A DNA stretch of 9,404 nucleotides from Actinomycetes bacterium (GCA_021823385.1 JAKAOC010000054.1:1-9404), one strand, 5' to 3'; shown: positions 1 to 6,752, counted from the first letter of the stretch. The notes: generated from the letters alone by a model not told the origin. Program-made: numbers and translations.

Positions 1-51
1 CGGCCCTTGTGGGGCTGGGCTTCTCCGGATGCCTCCGTGGAGTGGGATTAG
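1..51 (+). CDS. Possible 3' tail of an upstream gene (very uncertain)
   Basis: Frame 1 is open from the left edge and ends at a TAG at 49-51, giving 16 codons (RPLWGWASPDASVEWD). Such a tail would fit the C-terminus of a gene lying to the left on the same strand. The piece is too short for any family assignment, and another plus-strand frame is also open here, so this may equally be intergenic DNA. Confidence 0.15.
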   Translation, partial: RPLWGWASPDASVEWD

Positions 52-61
52 ATATCCTAAC

Positions 62-188
62 GGGTTTTCGGGGGGGCCGTGCAGAGGTGGGGGGAGAATT
101 TTTGGGGGGTGGGGGGAAGGGTTGGGACGAACAGACTGGAGGCGGCGAGATCGCTGTGGGCGGCGGGTGAGGGAGGGTGGTTTTGGGG
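62..188 (+). promoter_or_regulatory. G-rich 5' leader with two tandem G-quadruplex motifs before the permease
   Basis: The plus strand carries many runs of three or more G: 62-64, 70-76, 89-94, 104-109, 111-116, 119-121, 124-126, 158-160, 165-167, 171-173, 175-177 and 185-188. Two sets satisfy the usual four-run, short-loop rule for an intramolecular quadruplex: 104-126 (loops of 1, 2 and 2) and 158-177 (loops of 4, 3 and 1). The second set includes the purine-rich GGGAGGG that would serve as the ribosome-binding site for the ATG at 189. If transcription starts upstream, the RNA carries the same G-runs, so folding could mask ribosome entry. That role is inference. TATCCT at 53-58 resembles a -10 box but I see no matching -35. 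Confidence 0.55.
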
Positions 189-1667
189 ATGGACGACACC
201 GATGAGTTCGACGCGATCCCCGTGGAGGGGGATCGGCGCGGAGCGAGGTTCCTCCATTCGATGCAGCCGGCGCAGGGAACAGAGCGGCTGGCCCGGGGGG
301 TGCTAAGCACATTCGACGTCGCGTCCTCCACGATGGCAAACATCGCCCCAGCGATGAGCTTCTACTTCTCCTTCGCCATCATCGCAGGGACCTCCGGCCT
401 CGCGTCGCCTCTCGTCATCATCCTGGCCGCCGTGGCAATAGCCATCCTCGGCAACACTGTTGCGGAGTTTTCCCGCTCGACGCCCTCCGCCGGCTCCTTC
501 GTGGCCTTCGTGGGCAAGAGCTTCGGCCCGATTGCCGGGGTCACGACCGCGCTGACGATTTCAGCCGGGTATGTGATCGCGATATCCGCGGTCGTCGTCA
601 TATCCGGAGGGTGGTTCGACACCATGGTCCAGCGCTACCTGCGTTTTTCAGCGCCGTGGGAGATATACGCGTCGGCATTCGTGATTGGTGCGGCCTACAT
701 GATGTACCGGGGAGTGAGGGTCTCCACCAAGCTGGCAGCAGCCCTCCTCATAACTGAGATGGCCATCCTCCTGGTCGTCTCCGTGGCACTGCTGGTCGAC
801 CATCATCGATCCTTGACACTGCAGCCCTTCAACCCGGCCAAGCTGAGCGGGGGCCTCTCGGGTCTGTCACTCGGATTCCCGCTTGCGATGTTCATGTTCG
901 TCGGATGGGAGAATTCGGCGTCCCTTGCAGAGGAGACGTCGGAGCCGCGCCACAACGTGCCGAGGGCAATCTACGCCTCGGTCGGAATCATGGCGCTGGC
1001 CTACGTCGTACTCAGCTATGCGACGGAAGTCGCGTTCGGGGGAAACGTTCGAGCAATTGCCGGCTCGTCGGTACCGTTTCTCGATGCCGCCAACGGACTG
1101 AGCGGGCTACTCCTCTTCTTTGCTTACCTGGCGGGCATGACCTCCATTGTCGGCTCGCTCATGTCGGCGGCGAACTCCCAGTCGCGGATCATCTTTTCCT
1201 CCGGGCGCGAGGGCATCCTGCCGGGTTTCAGCGCCCGCGTCTCGGCCGGGCGCAGGACTCCGTGGTCCGGCATCGCGCTCTTCCTGGGCGCCGCGTTGAC
1301 GATCTCCTTTGTCTTCGGGCGCAGAACCGACCCCGTCGTCTTCTTCGGCCAGATCGCAACCCTCGGAACAATTCTCGTCGCCCTGGTCTATCTGGTTTCC
1401 AACCTGGCGCTGCCCTTTTACTACCGTCGGCACCACCCGGACGAGTTCGACATTTCCCGCCATCTCGTTCTCCCGGCACTCGGCGTGCTTTGCATCGGTT
1501 TGCCCTTGTACGAGCTGCTCAAGCCGGGCCAGGGCGCCCCGTTTGGCTACTTCCCCTACATCGCCCTGGCCATCGTCGCCCTCTCCGTCGCCTACGCCTT
1601 CTACTTGAGCCGCAAGGATCCGGGCCTCGCGGAACGGATAGGTTCCTTCGTCGCCGACTCCGACTGA
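189..1667 (+). CDS. APC-superfamily amino acid/polyamine permease
   Basis: A 492-residue integral membrane transporter that probably carries an amino acid or amine by proton or solute coupling; the substrate cannot be read from the sequence. About twelve hydrophobic segments are visible by eye, starting near residue 44. The first helix contains the family-like stretch VASSTMANIAPAMSFYF. The strongest signature is FVGWENSASLAEETSEPR at about residues 237-254, matching the conserved GxE...EE..xPRxxxPRAI segment after TM6 of APC permeases. Length is normal for the family, and the soluble N-terminus (about 40 residues) and C-terminus are short. I chose the ATG at 189 because GGGAGGG lies 11 bases upstream; a GTG at 177 in the same frame would add four residues but has no spaced ribosome site. 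The leader is unusually G-rich. The next gene is on the same strand 157 bases away, with no visible functional link. Confidence 0.9.
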   Translation: MDDTDEFDAIPVEGDRRGARFLHSMQPAQGTERLARGVLSTFDVASSTMANIAPAMSFYFSFAIIAGTSGLASPLVIILAAVAIAILGNTVAEFSRSTPSAGSFVAFVGKSFGPIAGVTTALTISAGYVIAISAVVVISGGWFDTMVQRYLRFSAPWEIYASAFVIGAAYMMYRGVRVSTKLAAALLITEMAILLVVSVALLVDHHRSLTLQPFNPAKLSGGLSGLSLGFPLAMFMFVGWENSASLAEETSEPRHNVPRAIYASVGIMALAYVVLSYATEVAFGGNVRAIAGSSVPFLDAANGLSGLLLFFAYLAGMTSIVGSLMSAANSQSRIIFSSGREGILPGFSARVSAGRRTPWSGIALFLGAALTISFVFGRRTDPVVFFGQIATLGTILVALVYLVSNLALPFYYRRHHPDEFDISRHLVLPALGVLCIGLPLYELLKPGQGAPFGYFPYIALAIVALSVAYAFYLSRKDPGLAERIGSFVADSD

Positions 1668-1824
1668 CGCACCCGCAAAATCCGCGGTCGTCATCTCCAC
1701 CGGAAGCTCCTTGCTCCTCGCCTATTACAGCGCCGTACACTCGGGTAGCCTTGCATCCAGGAGATGCGTAAACAGCGTTCGCGAGTGAGCGCGCGAGCAG
1801 GAGTCGAGGCGGAGCCGGTAGCCG
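1668..1824 (+). other. Intergenic region between permease and PBP genes
   Basis: No gene is visible in these 157 bases. A weak promoter-like pair, TTGCTC (1711-1716) and TACACT (1736-1741), is separated by 19 bases, longer than ideal. A small hairpin, GCATC-CAGGA-GATGC, occupies 1753-1767. GGAG at 1811-1814 is the likely ribosome-binding site for the TTG at 1825. I see no convincing terminator for the permease gene. Confidence 0.3.
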
Positions 1825-4155
1825 TTGAAGCAAAGGGCCATGACGCTGAGAGCCAAGCGGGCGCTACGCCTGGCAGCGGTCCTCGTGACCCTGGGTTTCG
1901 CCTCCGGATGCACGGCTCCCAAGGTCCATCCTGACAACCCGGTCGTCTCGTCCTCCATCAGCTCCATTTACGCCTCGGACGGCTCGCTGATCACCACCGT
2001 CCCCACGGACATCCTGCGAATGCCGATCGGCTACTCCCAACTCGGCCCGTTCCTGCCCCAGGCCGTGGTGGCGATCGAGGATCGCCGCTACTGGTCCAGG
2101 GGCCCGATAGACCTTCGGGCCATACTGCGCGCCGCGGTGGCCGACATCAGCAGCGGGTCAGCTCTGCAAGGCGGCTCCACCATCGAGGAGCAGCTCGTCA
2201 AACTCGAACTCGGCACCCCCAAGAGGACTCTGGTCGAGAAGCTGCACGAAATTCTCCTCTCCCTGGGTTCGCTTTCGGGGACCAGCCGACAACAGGTGCT
2301 GGCAAAGTATCTCAACGATGTCTACCTGGGAGAAGGCACCTACGGCGTGCAGGCCGCCTCCTACCGCTACTTCAACCGGCCCGCCAACGAGCTGAATCTC
2401 GTGCAAGCCGCCACGCTGGCGGGCTTGATCAACGCGCCCTCCGCCTACGACCCGCTGGTGCATCCGGCATTTGCGCTTTCAAGGCGCAACGTGGTGCTGG
2501 CCACCATGTACTCACAGCACGAGATCAGCAGCGCCACCTACAGGCAGGACATCAGAGCCGGACTGGAGCTGGACCCCTCCGTAGCGGGGCTTCTGCCATC
2601 CTTGGGCTACTTCAGCCAGGAGGTCATCAGCGAGGCGGAGACGCTTCCCGCCTTGGGCGCGACCCCGGCACAGCGCCTGTCCCGCCTCGAGCACGGCGGC
2701 CTCCGCATCGTGACCACGGAGGTCCCCGCCGACGAGACGGCGGCCCAGGCCGCTTTGGCGCGGGCGGTGCCTCATCTCGGCCAGACCCCATCCGGGGCCC
2801 TTGCCTCCGTCAATCCCTCCACCGGGGCCATCGAGGCGCTGGTCGGGGGCCTCGGATACGGCACCTCTCAACCGGCATCCCAGTTCGACATGGCGACCCA
2901 AGGGCAACGTCCCGCCGGCTCCACGTTCAAGGTGATCGCCCTTGCCGAAGCACTCACTCAGGGCATCAGCCCCCAGAAGCTCTACTTCGCGCCCAAGGTG
3001 CTCACCGTTCCCGCCTCCGGTGGCGCGCCGACCTGGGTCGTGCACAACTACGAAGGCGAGCCGTCCGGCAACATGACCCTTGCCACGGCCACGGTCCTCT
3101 CGGTGAACACGGTTTACGCCCAGCTGATCCAGGAGATCGGCCCGGCCAACGTCATGAACCTCGCCCACGCCATGGGCGTGCGTTCCAAGCTCGAACCCTA
3201 CGACTCAATCGTCTTGGGGTCGGAGCCGGTCACGCCGCTCGACATGGCCAGCGTCTTTGCGACCATCGCCGACTACGGCGTGCATAACACCCCCTTTGCG
3301 ATCTCGGCGATCTACGACGCGAACGGAAACCTCCTCTATCAGCACCAAGCACATCCCCAGCGAGTCATCTCCGCGACTGTCGCAGCCACGGAGATCGGCG
3401 TGCTTCGCAACGTGGTAACCGAGGGGACCGGCTTCTACGCGGCGATCGGTAGGCCTGTGGCAGGCAAGACCGGGACCGGCGAGAACTGGGCCGACGCCTG
3501 GTTCGGCGGCTTCGTGCCTCAGCTGGCGACCGTGGTTTGGGTGGGGTACCCGCAAGGGGAGGTGCCCATGACCCCCCCGAGAACGCCCATCTACGTGGTC
3601 GGTGGTAGCTGGCCCGCCATGGCGTTTTCGTATTACAACGTCGCAGCGCTTGCCGGCGTCCCGGTGCAAAGCTTCCGAACCCCCGCCTCGTTCGCCAAAC
3701 CGGCGCCACAATCCTCCACTCAGGCAAACCGCCCAGCCGGGCTGATGGACGTCGTGGGAATGCCCGGGGTCGACTCACAAAAGAAGCTTTCCGACGCCGG
3801 ATACCTGGTCAAGATCGTCTACGCGCCCTCAGGGGAGTACCCTCCCGGCTACACCACCGCGCAGAGCCCGGCGGCGGGCAGCAACTCGGCGGCCGGCTCG
3901 CTTATCACCATCACCGTTTCCAACGGGACCCTCACTTTTCCCCAGCTCGTGAACGTGCCCGACCTCCTTGGAATGACCTCCGGCGCGGCCTCCGGCGCGA
4001 TCGGCAATGCCGGTTTGTCGGGCAACTGCCAATTCCAGACTTCGCCGCCACCCGTGCTCGCACCCGACACGGTCTGGGAGCAGACCCCCGCACCGGGCAC
4101 TCAGGTGGCGGTGGGAACTACGATCAGCTGCCTGGCCGAGCCCGCAGCGGGGTAG
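1825..4155 (+). CDS. Class A penicillin-binding protein (GT51 + transpeptidase + 2 PASTA), predicted lipoprotein
   Basis: Bifunctional peptidoglycan synthase acting outside the membrane: glycan polymerisation from lipid II and D,D-transpeptidation. In 776-residue numbering, GT51 spans about 70-230, with catalytic Glu85 (ED), GGSTIEEQLVK (116-126), EKLHE (138-142, second Glu142) and LAKYLNDVYLGEGTYG (159-174). The transpeptidase spans about 320-600 with STFK (Ser366, Lys369), SVN (426-428) and KTGT (548-551) all intact. Two PASTA domains follow at about 638-700 and 708-772, a layout reminiscent of mycobacterial PonA2. The N-terminus is basic, then a short hydrophobic stretch ends in FASGC (Cys29), a slightly irregular lipobox, where most class A PBPs have an uncleaved transmembrane anchor. 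GT51 motifs 1 and 3 deviate: SRGPID replaces the usual EHxGVD, and EKLHE replaces RKxxE. The TTG start at 1825 has GGAG 10 bases upstream, and an in-frame stop lies just before it. ATG at 1840 is the alternative and keeps the signal sequence. Confidence 0.93.
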   Translation: MKQRAMTLRAKRALRLAAVLVTLGFASGCTAPKVHPDNPVVSSSISSIYASDGSLITTVPTDILRMPIGYSQLGPFLPQAVVAIEDRRYWSRGPIDLRAILRAAVADISSGSALQGGSTIEEQLVKLELGTPKRTLVEKLHEILLSLGSLSGTSRQQVLAKYLNDVYLGEGTYGVQAASYRYFNRPANELNLVQAATLAGLINAPSAYDPLVHPAFALSRRNVVLATMYSQHEISSATYRQDIRAGLELDPSVAGLLPSLGYFSQEVISEAETLPALGATPAQRLSRLEHGGLRIVTTEVPADETAAQAALARAVPHLGQTPSGALASVNPSTGAIEALVGGLGYGTSQPASQFDMATQGQRPAGSTFKVIALAEALTQGISPQKLYFAPKVLTVPASGGAPTWVVHNYEGEPSGNMTLATATVLSVNTVYAQLIQEIGPANVMNLAHAMGVRSKLEPYDSIVLGSEPVTPLDMASVFATIADYGVHNTPFAISAIYDANGNLLYQHQAHPQRVISATVAATEIGVLRNVVTEGTGFYAAIGRPVAGKTGTGENWADAWFGGFVPQLATVVWVGYPQGEVPMTPPRTPIYVVGGSWPAMAFSYYNVAALAGVPVQSFRTPASFAKPAPQSSTQANRPAGLMDVVGMPGVDSQKKLSDAGYLVKIVYAPSGEYPPGYTTAQSPAAGSNSAAGSLITITVSNGTLTFPQLVNVPDLLGMTSGAASGAIGNAGLSGNCQFQTSPPPVLAPDTVWEQTPAPGTQVAVGTTISCLAEPAAG

Positions 4156-4399
4156 TGAACGGGACGGCCCCACTCCGCACGTGCCACCGCCTCGGTGACC
4201 CGCGCGCCAAGGTGCTGGTCAACCTCGACCGCGCCAAGCACTCCCGGCAACGCAAGCACCAACCAAGCCGATGAGACACCGGTATGGAACTCGGTGTCCG
4301 CCGAACGGACAACTCCGCTGGCGCCCGAAACGTCTTGTCCGTAGGCGCCGTGTCGGGTGCGGATGACCCGCAACCGCCTTCGGTTGGGTTGGGTGGTCG

Positions 4400-4468
4400 C
4401 CGTTGAAGCATCAAACCGTTGGGCCGGCCTCCTGGGTCGCCAACCTTTTACCGATGAATCTCAAACCG
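4400..4468 (+). repeat. Imperfect direct repeat, two copies 51 bases apart
   Basis: Copies at 4400-4418 and 4451-4468 share CCG, TGAA and TCAAACCG, and differ by two substitutions and one gap. Similarity seems to continue a little to the right (CGGCC and TGGG after each copy). A shorter cousin begins at 4514. No function is evident. Confidence 0.4.
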
Positions 4469-4528
4469 CTCGGCTCGGCCTGGGCCAGGTCCAGGAGTCT
4501 GCCCCCGCGAAGGCCGATGATAAAAGGT
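4443..4528. repeat. 8-bp inverted repeat ACCTTTTA / TAAAAGGT with 70-base interior
   Basis: The arms are at 4443-4450 and 4521-4528 and are perfectly complementary. They are AT-rich islands in GC-rich DNA, and CCGATGA occurs just inside the left arm (4451-4457) and again just inside the right arm (4514-4520) in direct orientation. The distance is long for a simple hairpin. It could be a protein-binding pair, the edge of a small decayed element, or chance. Confidence 0.3.
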
Positions 4529-4564
4529 AAATCGACGTAGACCACGGATCCGGCGGCTCGGCCG

Positions 4565-5941
4565 CTAGCGCGCCGGAAGAATCGTCAGGGTCTGGGTCCA
4601 GGTGTAGAAGTCCCTGGCCGCCTTCCCTTGCTCGCGTGGCCCGAAGCTCGACTCCTTCATCCCGCCGAAGGGGGCGTAGAAGTCGACGCCGGAGGTAGGA
4701 GCGTTCACCCGGGCAAGGCCGGTCTCCAGGCGGGCCCCCAAGCGCAGCGCGCGATCCAGGTCCGAGGTGAAGACCGAGGCGACCAGGCCATAGGGCACGT
4801 CGTTGGCTATGTGTACGGCCTCCGCTTCGTCGGCGGCCTGCATCACCAAGGCAAAGGGGCCGAATATCTCCACTCGCGCCAGCCGCTGGCTCTGGTCGAC
4901 GCCGGTAACCAGCGTGGGCTCCACGTAATAGCCCTCCCCCGCCCTACGGCTGCCACCGGAAAGCACGCGCCCACCCGACGCGGCGGCCTCGGCCCCGGCG
5001 TCGGCAACCGCGGCCGCCGCCGTGTCCGATATCACCGGCCCCACCACTGTTGCGGATTCGGCCGGGTCACCGACCTTTAGGGCCTCCACCTCGGCCACGA
5101 GCGCGTCGAGGAAGCCGGGCACCTCGCCCACGACGATGATGCGGCTCGTGGCCGTGCACTTCTGGCCGGAAAAGCCCATGGCAGCCCCGGCGATCATCTT
5201 GGCGGCTGAGGCCACCGCCGCATCGGGGAAGACGACAGAGGGGTTCTGCCCACCCATCTCGGTCTGCACGGGTATGCCCCGGGCCGCGCAGGCAAGTGCG
5301 ACGGCCTTTCCGACCTTGGTCGACCCTGTGAAGGAGACCGCGTCAACGTTCGATATCAACGCCTCGCCGGTCACCTTGTCGCCCGGCACCACCTGGAAAA
5401 GCCCCTCGGGCAATGTGGCGTCGAGTATCTCCTTCAGCCGCAGGGCCGTTGCCGTTGCAGCCGGGGCCGGCTTGAGCAGTACTCCGTTCCCATATGCGAG
5501 CGCCGGAGCCGCCTTCCAGAGCGGGATGGCAACCGGGAAGTTCCAAGGGGTGATGAGGCCGGCGACGCCGTGCGGCCGCCGCCGGGCGATGAGCAGCCCA
5601 TCCGGATTGCCTGCGGGCAGCGAGTCTCCGTCGGGGTCCAAGGCGGCCTGCGAGTAGTAGCGCAGGATCGAGACGCCCCTGGCCACCTCGCCGACCATCT
5701 CCGCTACCGGCTTGCCCACCTCGCGGATGGCCAGGTCCGTCATCTCCTGGGCGGCGGCCTCCAACGCCTCCGCCGCCTTCGCGAGGGCGTTGGCGCGCGC
5801 CACGGGTCCGGCGGCCCACCACTCGGCCTGGGCTCGCCTCGCCTTGGCCGTCGCGGCGGCGACCTCCTCGGCGGGGGTCTCCGCAAAGGTGATCAAGACA
5901 TCGGCGGGAAGCGCCGGCGAAACGCTCTTGAGTAGGTCCAC
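4565..5941 (-). CDS. NAD(P)-dependent aldehyde dehydrogenase, 2-oxoglutarate-semialdehyde dehydrogenase-like
   Basis: Oxidises an aldehyde to a carboxylic acid in the cytoplasm. The C-terminal signature APTSGVDFYAPFGGMKESS followed by FGPREQGKAARDFYT (about 414-447) is typical of the branch that includes 2-oxoglutarate (2,5-dioxovalerate) semialdehyde dehydrogenases of sugar-acid breakdown, so that substrate is a reasonable guess only. Visible ALDH elements are TPWNF (131-135, oxyanion Asn134), LLKP (Lys157, cofactor), FTGSTKVG (204-211), EMGG (general base Glu228), GQKCT (nucleophile Cys262) and EIFGP (358-362, Glu358). The core is intact. Two oddities: KPAP replaces the usual KPxE, removing the acidic residue that often contacts the adenosine ribose, and the N-terminus starts about 20 residues later than in typical relatives. 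A stop two codons before the GTG start (5939-5941) blocks extension. The ribosome-binding site is weak. The AhpD-like gene lies 175 bases upstream, with a strong hairpin between. Confidence 0.9.
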   Translation of the reverse strand: MDLLKSVSPALPADVLITFAETPAEEVAAATAKARRAQAEWWAAGPVARANALAKAAEALEAAAQEMTDLAIREVGKPVAEMVGEVARGVSILRYYSQAALDPDGDSLPAGNPDGLLIARRRPHGVAGLITPWNFPVAIPLWKAAPALAYGNGVLLKPAPAATATALRLKEILDATLPEGLFQVVPGDKVTGEALISNVDAVSFTGSTKVGKAVALACAARGIPVQTEMGGQNPSVVFPDAAVASAAKMIAGAAMGFSGQKCTATSRIIVVGEVPGFLDALVAEVEALKVGDPAESATVVGPVISDTAAAAVADAGAEAAASGGRVLSGGSRRAGEGYYVEPTLVTGVDQSQRLARVEIFGPFALVMQAADEAEAVHIANDVPYGLVASVFTSDLDRALRLGARLETGLARVNAPTSGVDFYAPFGGMKESSFGPREQGKAARDFYTWTQTLTILPAR

Positions 5942-5961
5942 TTCTCACTCGCTTTCTCCGT

Positions 5962-5976
5962 GGGCGCATTGCGCCC
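5962..5976. promoter_or_regulatory. Perfect inverted repeat upstream of the aldehyde dehydrogenase start
   Basis: GGGCGC-ATT-GCGCCC forms a 6-bp stem with a 3-base spacer, ending 20 bases before the GTG start at 5941 in the direction of transcription. It could be an operator or a leader hairpin limiting translation. I cannot tell which, and no confident promoter is visible in 5977-6070. Confidence 0.35.
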
Positions 5977-6070
5977 GTACCCGCCCCGGCCAGAGTCGCA
6001 ACCGTTGGCAGGTGGTTACGAATGCAAAGGTAGACCAAGCCAAGGCGACATGGCGCCTCAACACCAACTC

Positions 6071-6094
6071 GATGGCCGGGCGGTCCCGGCCATC
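6071..6094 (-). terminator. Hairpin downstream of the AhpD-like gene (U-less terminator candidate)
   Basis: GATGGCCGGG-CGGT-CCCGGCCATC is a perfect 10-bp stem with a 4-base loop. It begins 22 bases after the stop of the minus-strand AhpD-like gene and lies about 130 bases before the aldehyde dehydrogenase start. No T-run follows on the minus strand (the next bases are GAGTTGG), so a classical intrinsic terminator is not complete. GC-rich Gram-positives often have strong stems without a U-tract, and termination or RNA-end protection is the likeliest role. A weaker stem, AGGCG/CGCCT, sits at 6043-6058. Confidence 0.5.
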
Positions 6095-6116
6095 GTTTGC
6101 ACCCGGCTCGACCGGA

Positions 6117-6740
6117 TCAGTGCTTGGCCCAGTAGCCGTCGGACTCCTTGGACTTCGCCACAGCCTCGGCGTCTTCGAAGCCCGGCGCCATCGACGCGGA
6201 AGTGCCGGCCAATACCTGGTGGTGATCGATGTTGAGCAGGCGAAGCCAGCTCTGTTGGCCCATGGTCGTGGCGATGAAAAAGCCGAGCTCCACCAGCTCC
6301 GCCTCCGAGAAGTGCCTGTAGAGGCGGTCCCAGAACTCGTCGTCCGGGTTGAGCCGCCAGGCAATCGCTTCGGCGTAGGCAAGTGCGGCCTTCTCCTTGT
6401 CGCCGTAGAGATCCGAGGACTCGAAATTCATCAGCTGGTCGTACTTGCCCTCCTGGAGCCCCGCCTCGGCGGCCGCGACGGAGCGCTGGTTCCCGCAGTA
6501 CTCGCACTTGACCGAGCGCGAGATGTAGACGCGGCAAAGCTCCTTCAGCGAGTGCCCGACGACTCCTTCGCGGAATACCGCCTGCCAGGTGTCGGCAAAG
6601 GACCAGAAGGCCGCGGGAACGTGTGCGCGTATCGCGGAACTCTCGGGCCGAGGCGTACCCTCCCGGGCACAGCGCATCAGCTCTTCCTGCATGCGCTGAT
6701 CCATGGCCTCGTAGGGGAAATAGGAGATCCTTTGCCGCAT
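6117..6740 (-). CDS. Carboxymuconolactone decarboxylase family protein (AhpD-like)
   Basis: A 207-residue cytoplasmic protein of the CMD/AhpD fold. AhpD members are thiol oxidoreductases supporting peroxide reduction; other members act on muconolactones or have unknown roles. The AhpD-type motif is clear: Glu67, twelve residues to Cys79, then Cys82 (CEYCGNQRS), the same spacing as the Glu-Cys-Cys-His relay of AhpD. The fourth position is Arg86 instead of His, so the proton relay must differ or the role is not classical alkyl hydroperoxidase. The C-terminal half (about 115-170) is the helical part of the fold. The ATG at 6740 is certain: GGAGGAG lies 5 bases upstream and a good promoter lies just before it. 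It therefore starts its own transcript 78 bases beyond the MOSC gene. A redox CXXC protein seems the safest description; the partner reductase is not in the window. Confidence 0.85.
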   Translation of the reverse strand: MRQRISYFPYEAMDQRMQEELMRCAREGTPRPESSAIRAHVPAAFWSFADTWQAVFREGVVGHSLKELCRVYISRSVKCEYCGNQRSVAAAEAGLQEGKYDQLMNFESSDLYGDKEKAALAYAEAIAWRLNPDDEFWDRLYRHFSEAELVELGFFIATTMGQQSWLRLLNIDHHQVLAGTSASMAPGFEDAEAVAKSKESDGYWAKH

Positions 6741-6745
6741 TTATG

Positions 6746-6752
6746 CTCCTCC
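6746..6752 (-). promoter_or_regulatory. Strong Shine-Dalgarno of the AhpD-like gene
   Basis: The minus strand reads GGAGGAG, then CATAA, then ATG. This is the best ribosome-binding site in the window and fixes the start at 6740. Confidence 0.8.

Larger units (their letters stand above)
4156..4564. other. Gene-poor gap between convergent genes, with degenerate repeats
   Basis: This 409-base stretch separates the PBP gene from the convergent aldehyde dehydrogenase gene, and I see no recognisable protein in it. A related 18-19-base element occurs at 4400-4418 (CCGTTGAAGCATCAAACCG) and 4451-4468 (CCGATGAATCTCAAACCG), with a partial third copy starting CCGATGA at 4514. An 8-bp inverted repeat, ACCTTTTA (4443-4450) and TAAAAGGT (4521-4528), encloses the second element. 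A 6-bp hairpin, CAACCG-CCTT-CGGTTG, lies at 4371-4386, and a 5-bp hairpin, GCGGC-TCG-GCCGC, lies at 4553-4565 touching the stop of the dehydrogenase. On the minus strand a frame stays open from about 4460 to 4101, and a separate 44-codon GTG frame covers 4411-4545. Neither resembles a family I know. The region could be terminator space, a decayed gene or a small RNA. Confidence 0.5.

Noticed and set aside
2512..3168. A 218-codon minus-strand frame inside the PBP gene.
   Set aside because: It is antisense to the intact transpeptidase domain and is Gly/Arg-rich with no domain signature, as expected of a mirror frame.
4371..4386. CAACCG-CCTT-CGGTTG hairpin as a terminator for the PBP gene.
   Set aside because: The stem has only 6 bp, lies more than 200 bases after the stop, and no T-run follows, so it cannot be called a terminator.
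1821..4410. The 12-base word GCCGTTGAAGCA occurs at 1821-1832 and 4399-4410, flanking the PBP gene as a direct repeat.
   Set aside because: The match extends only three more bases to the left across one mismatch. By rough count, one or more 12-base repeats are expected by chance in a window of this size, so it is not evidence of transposition.
4411..4545. A 44-codon minus-strand GTG frame beginning VVYVDLPFI, which superficially recalls the MxYVDTS start of VapC toxins.
   Set aside because: The similarity is limited to a few residues: the conserved acidic residues and length of a PIN domain are missing, and no antitoxin lies beside it.
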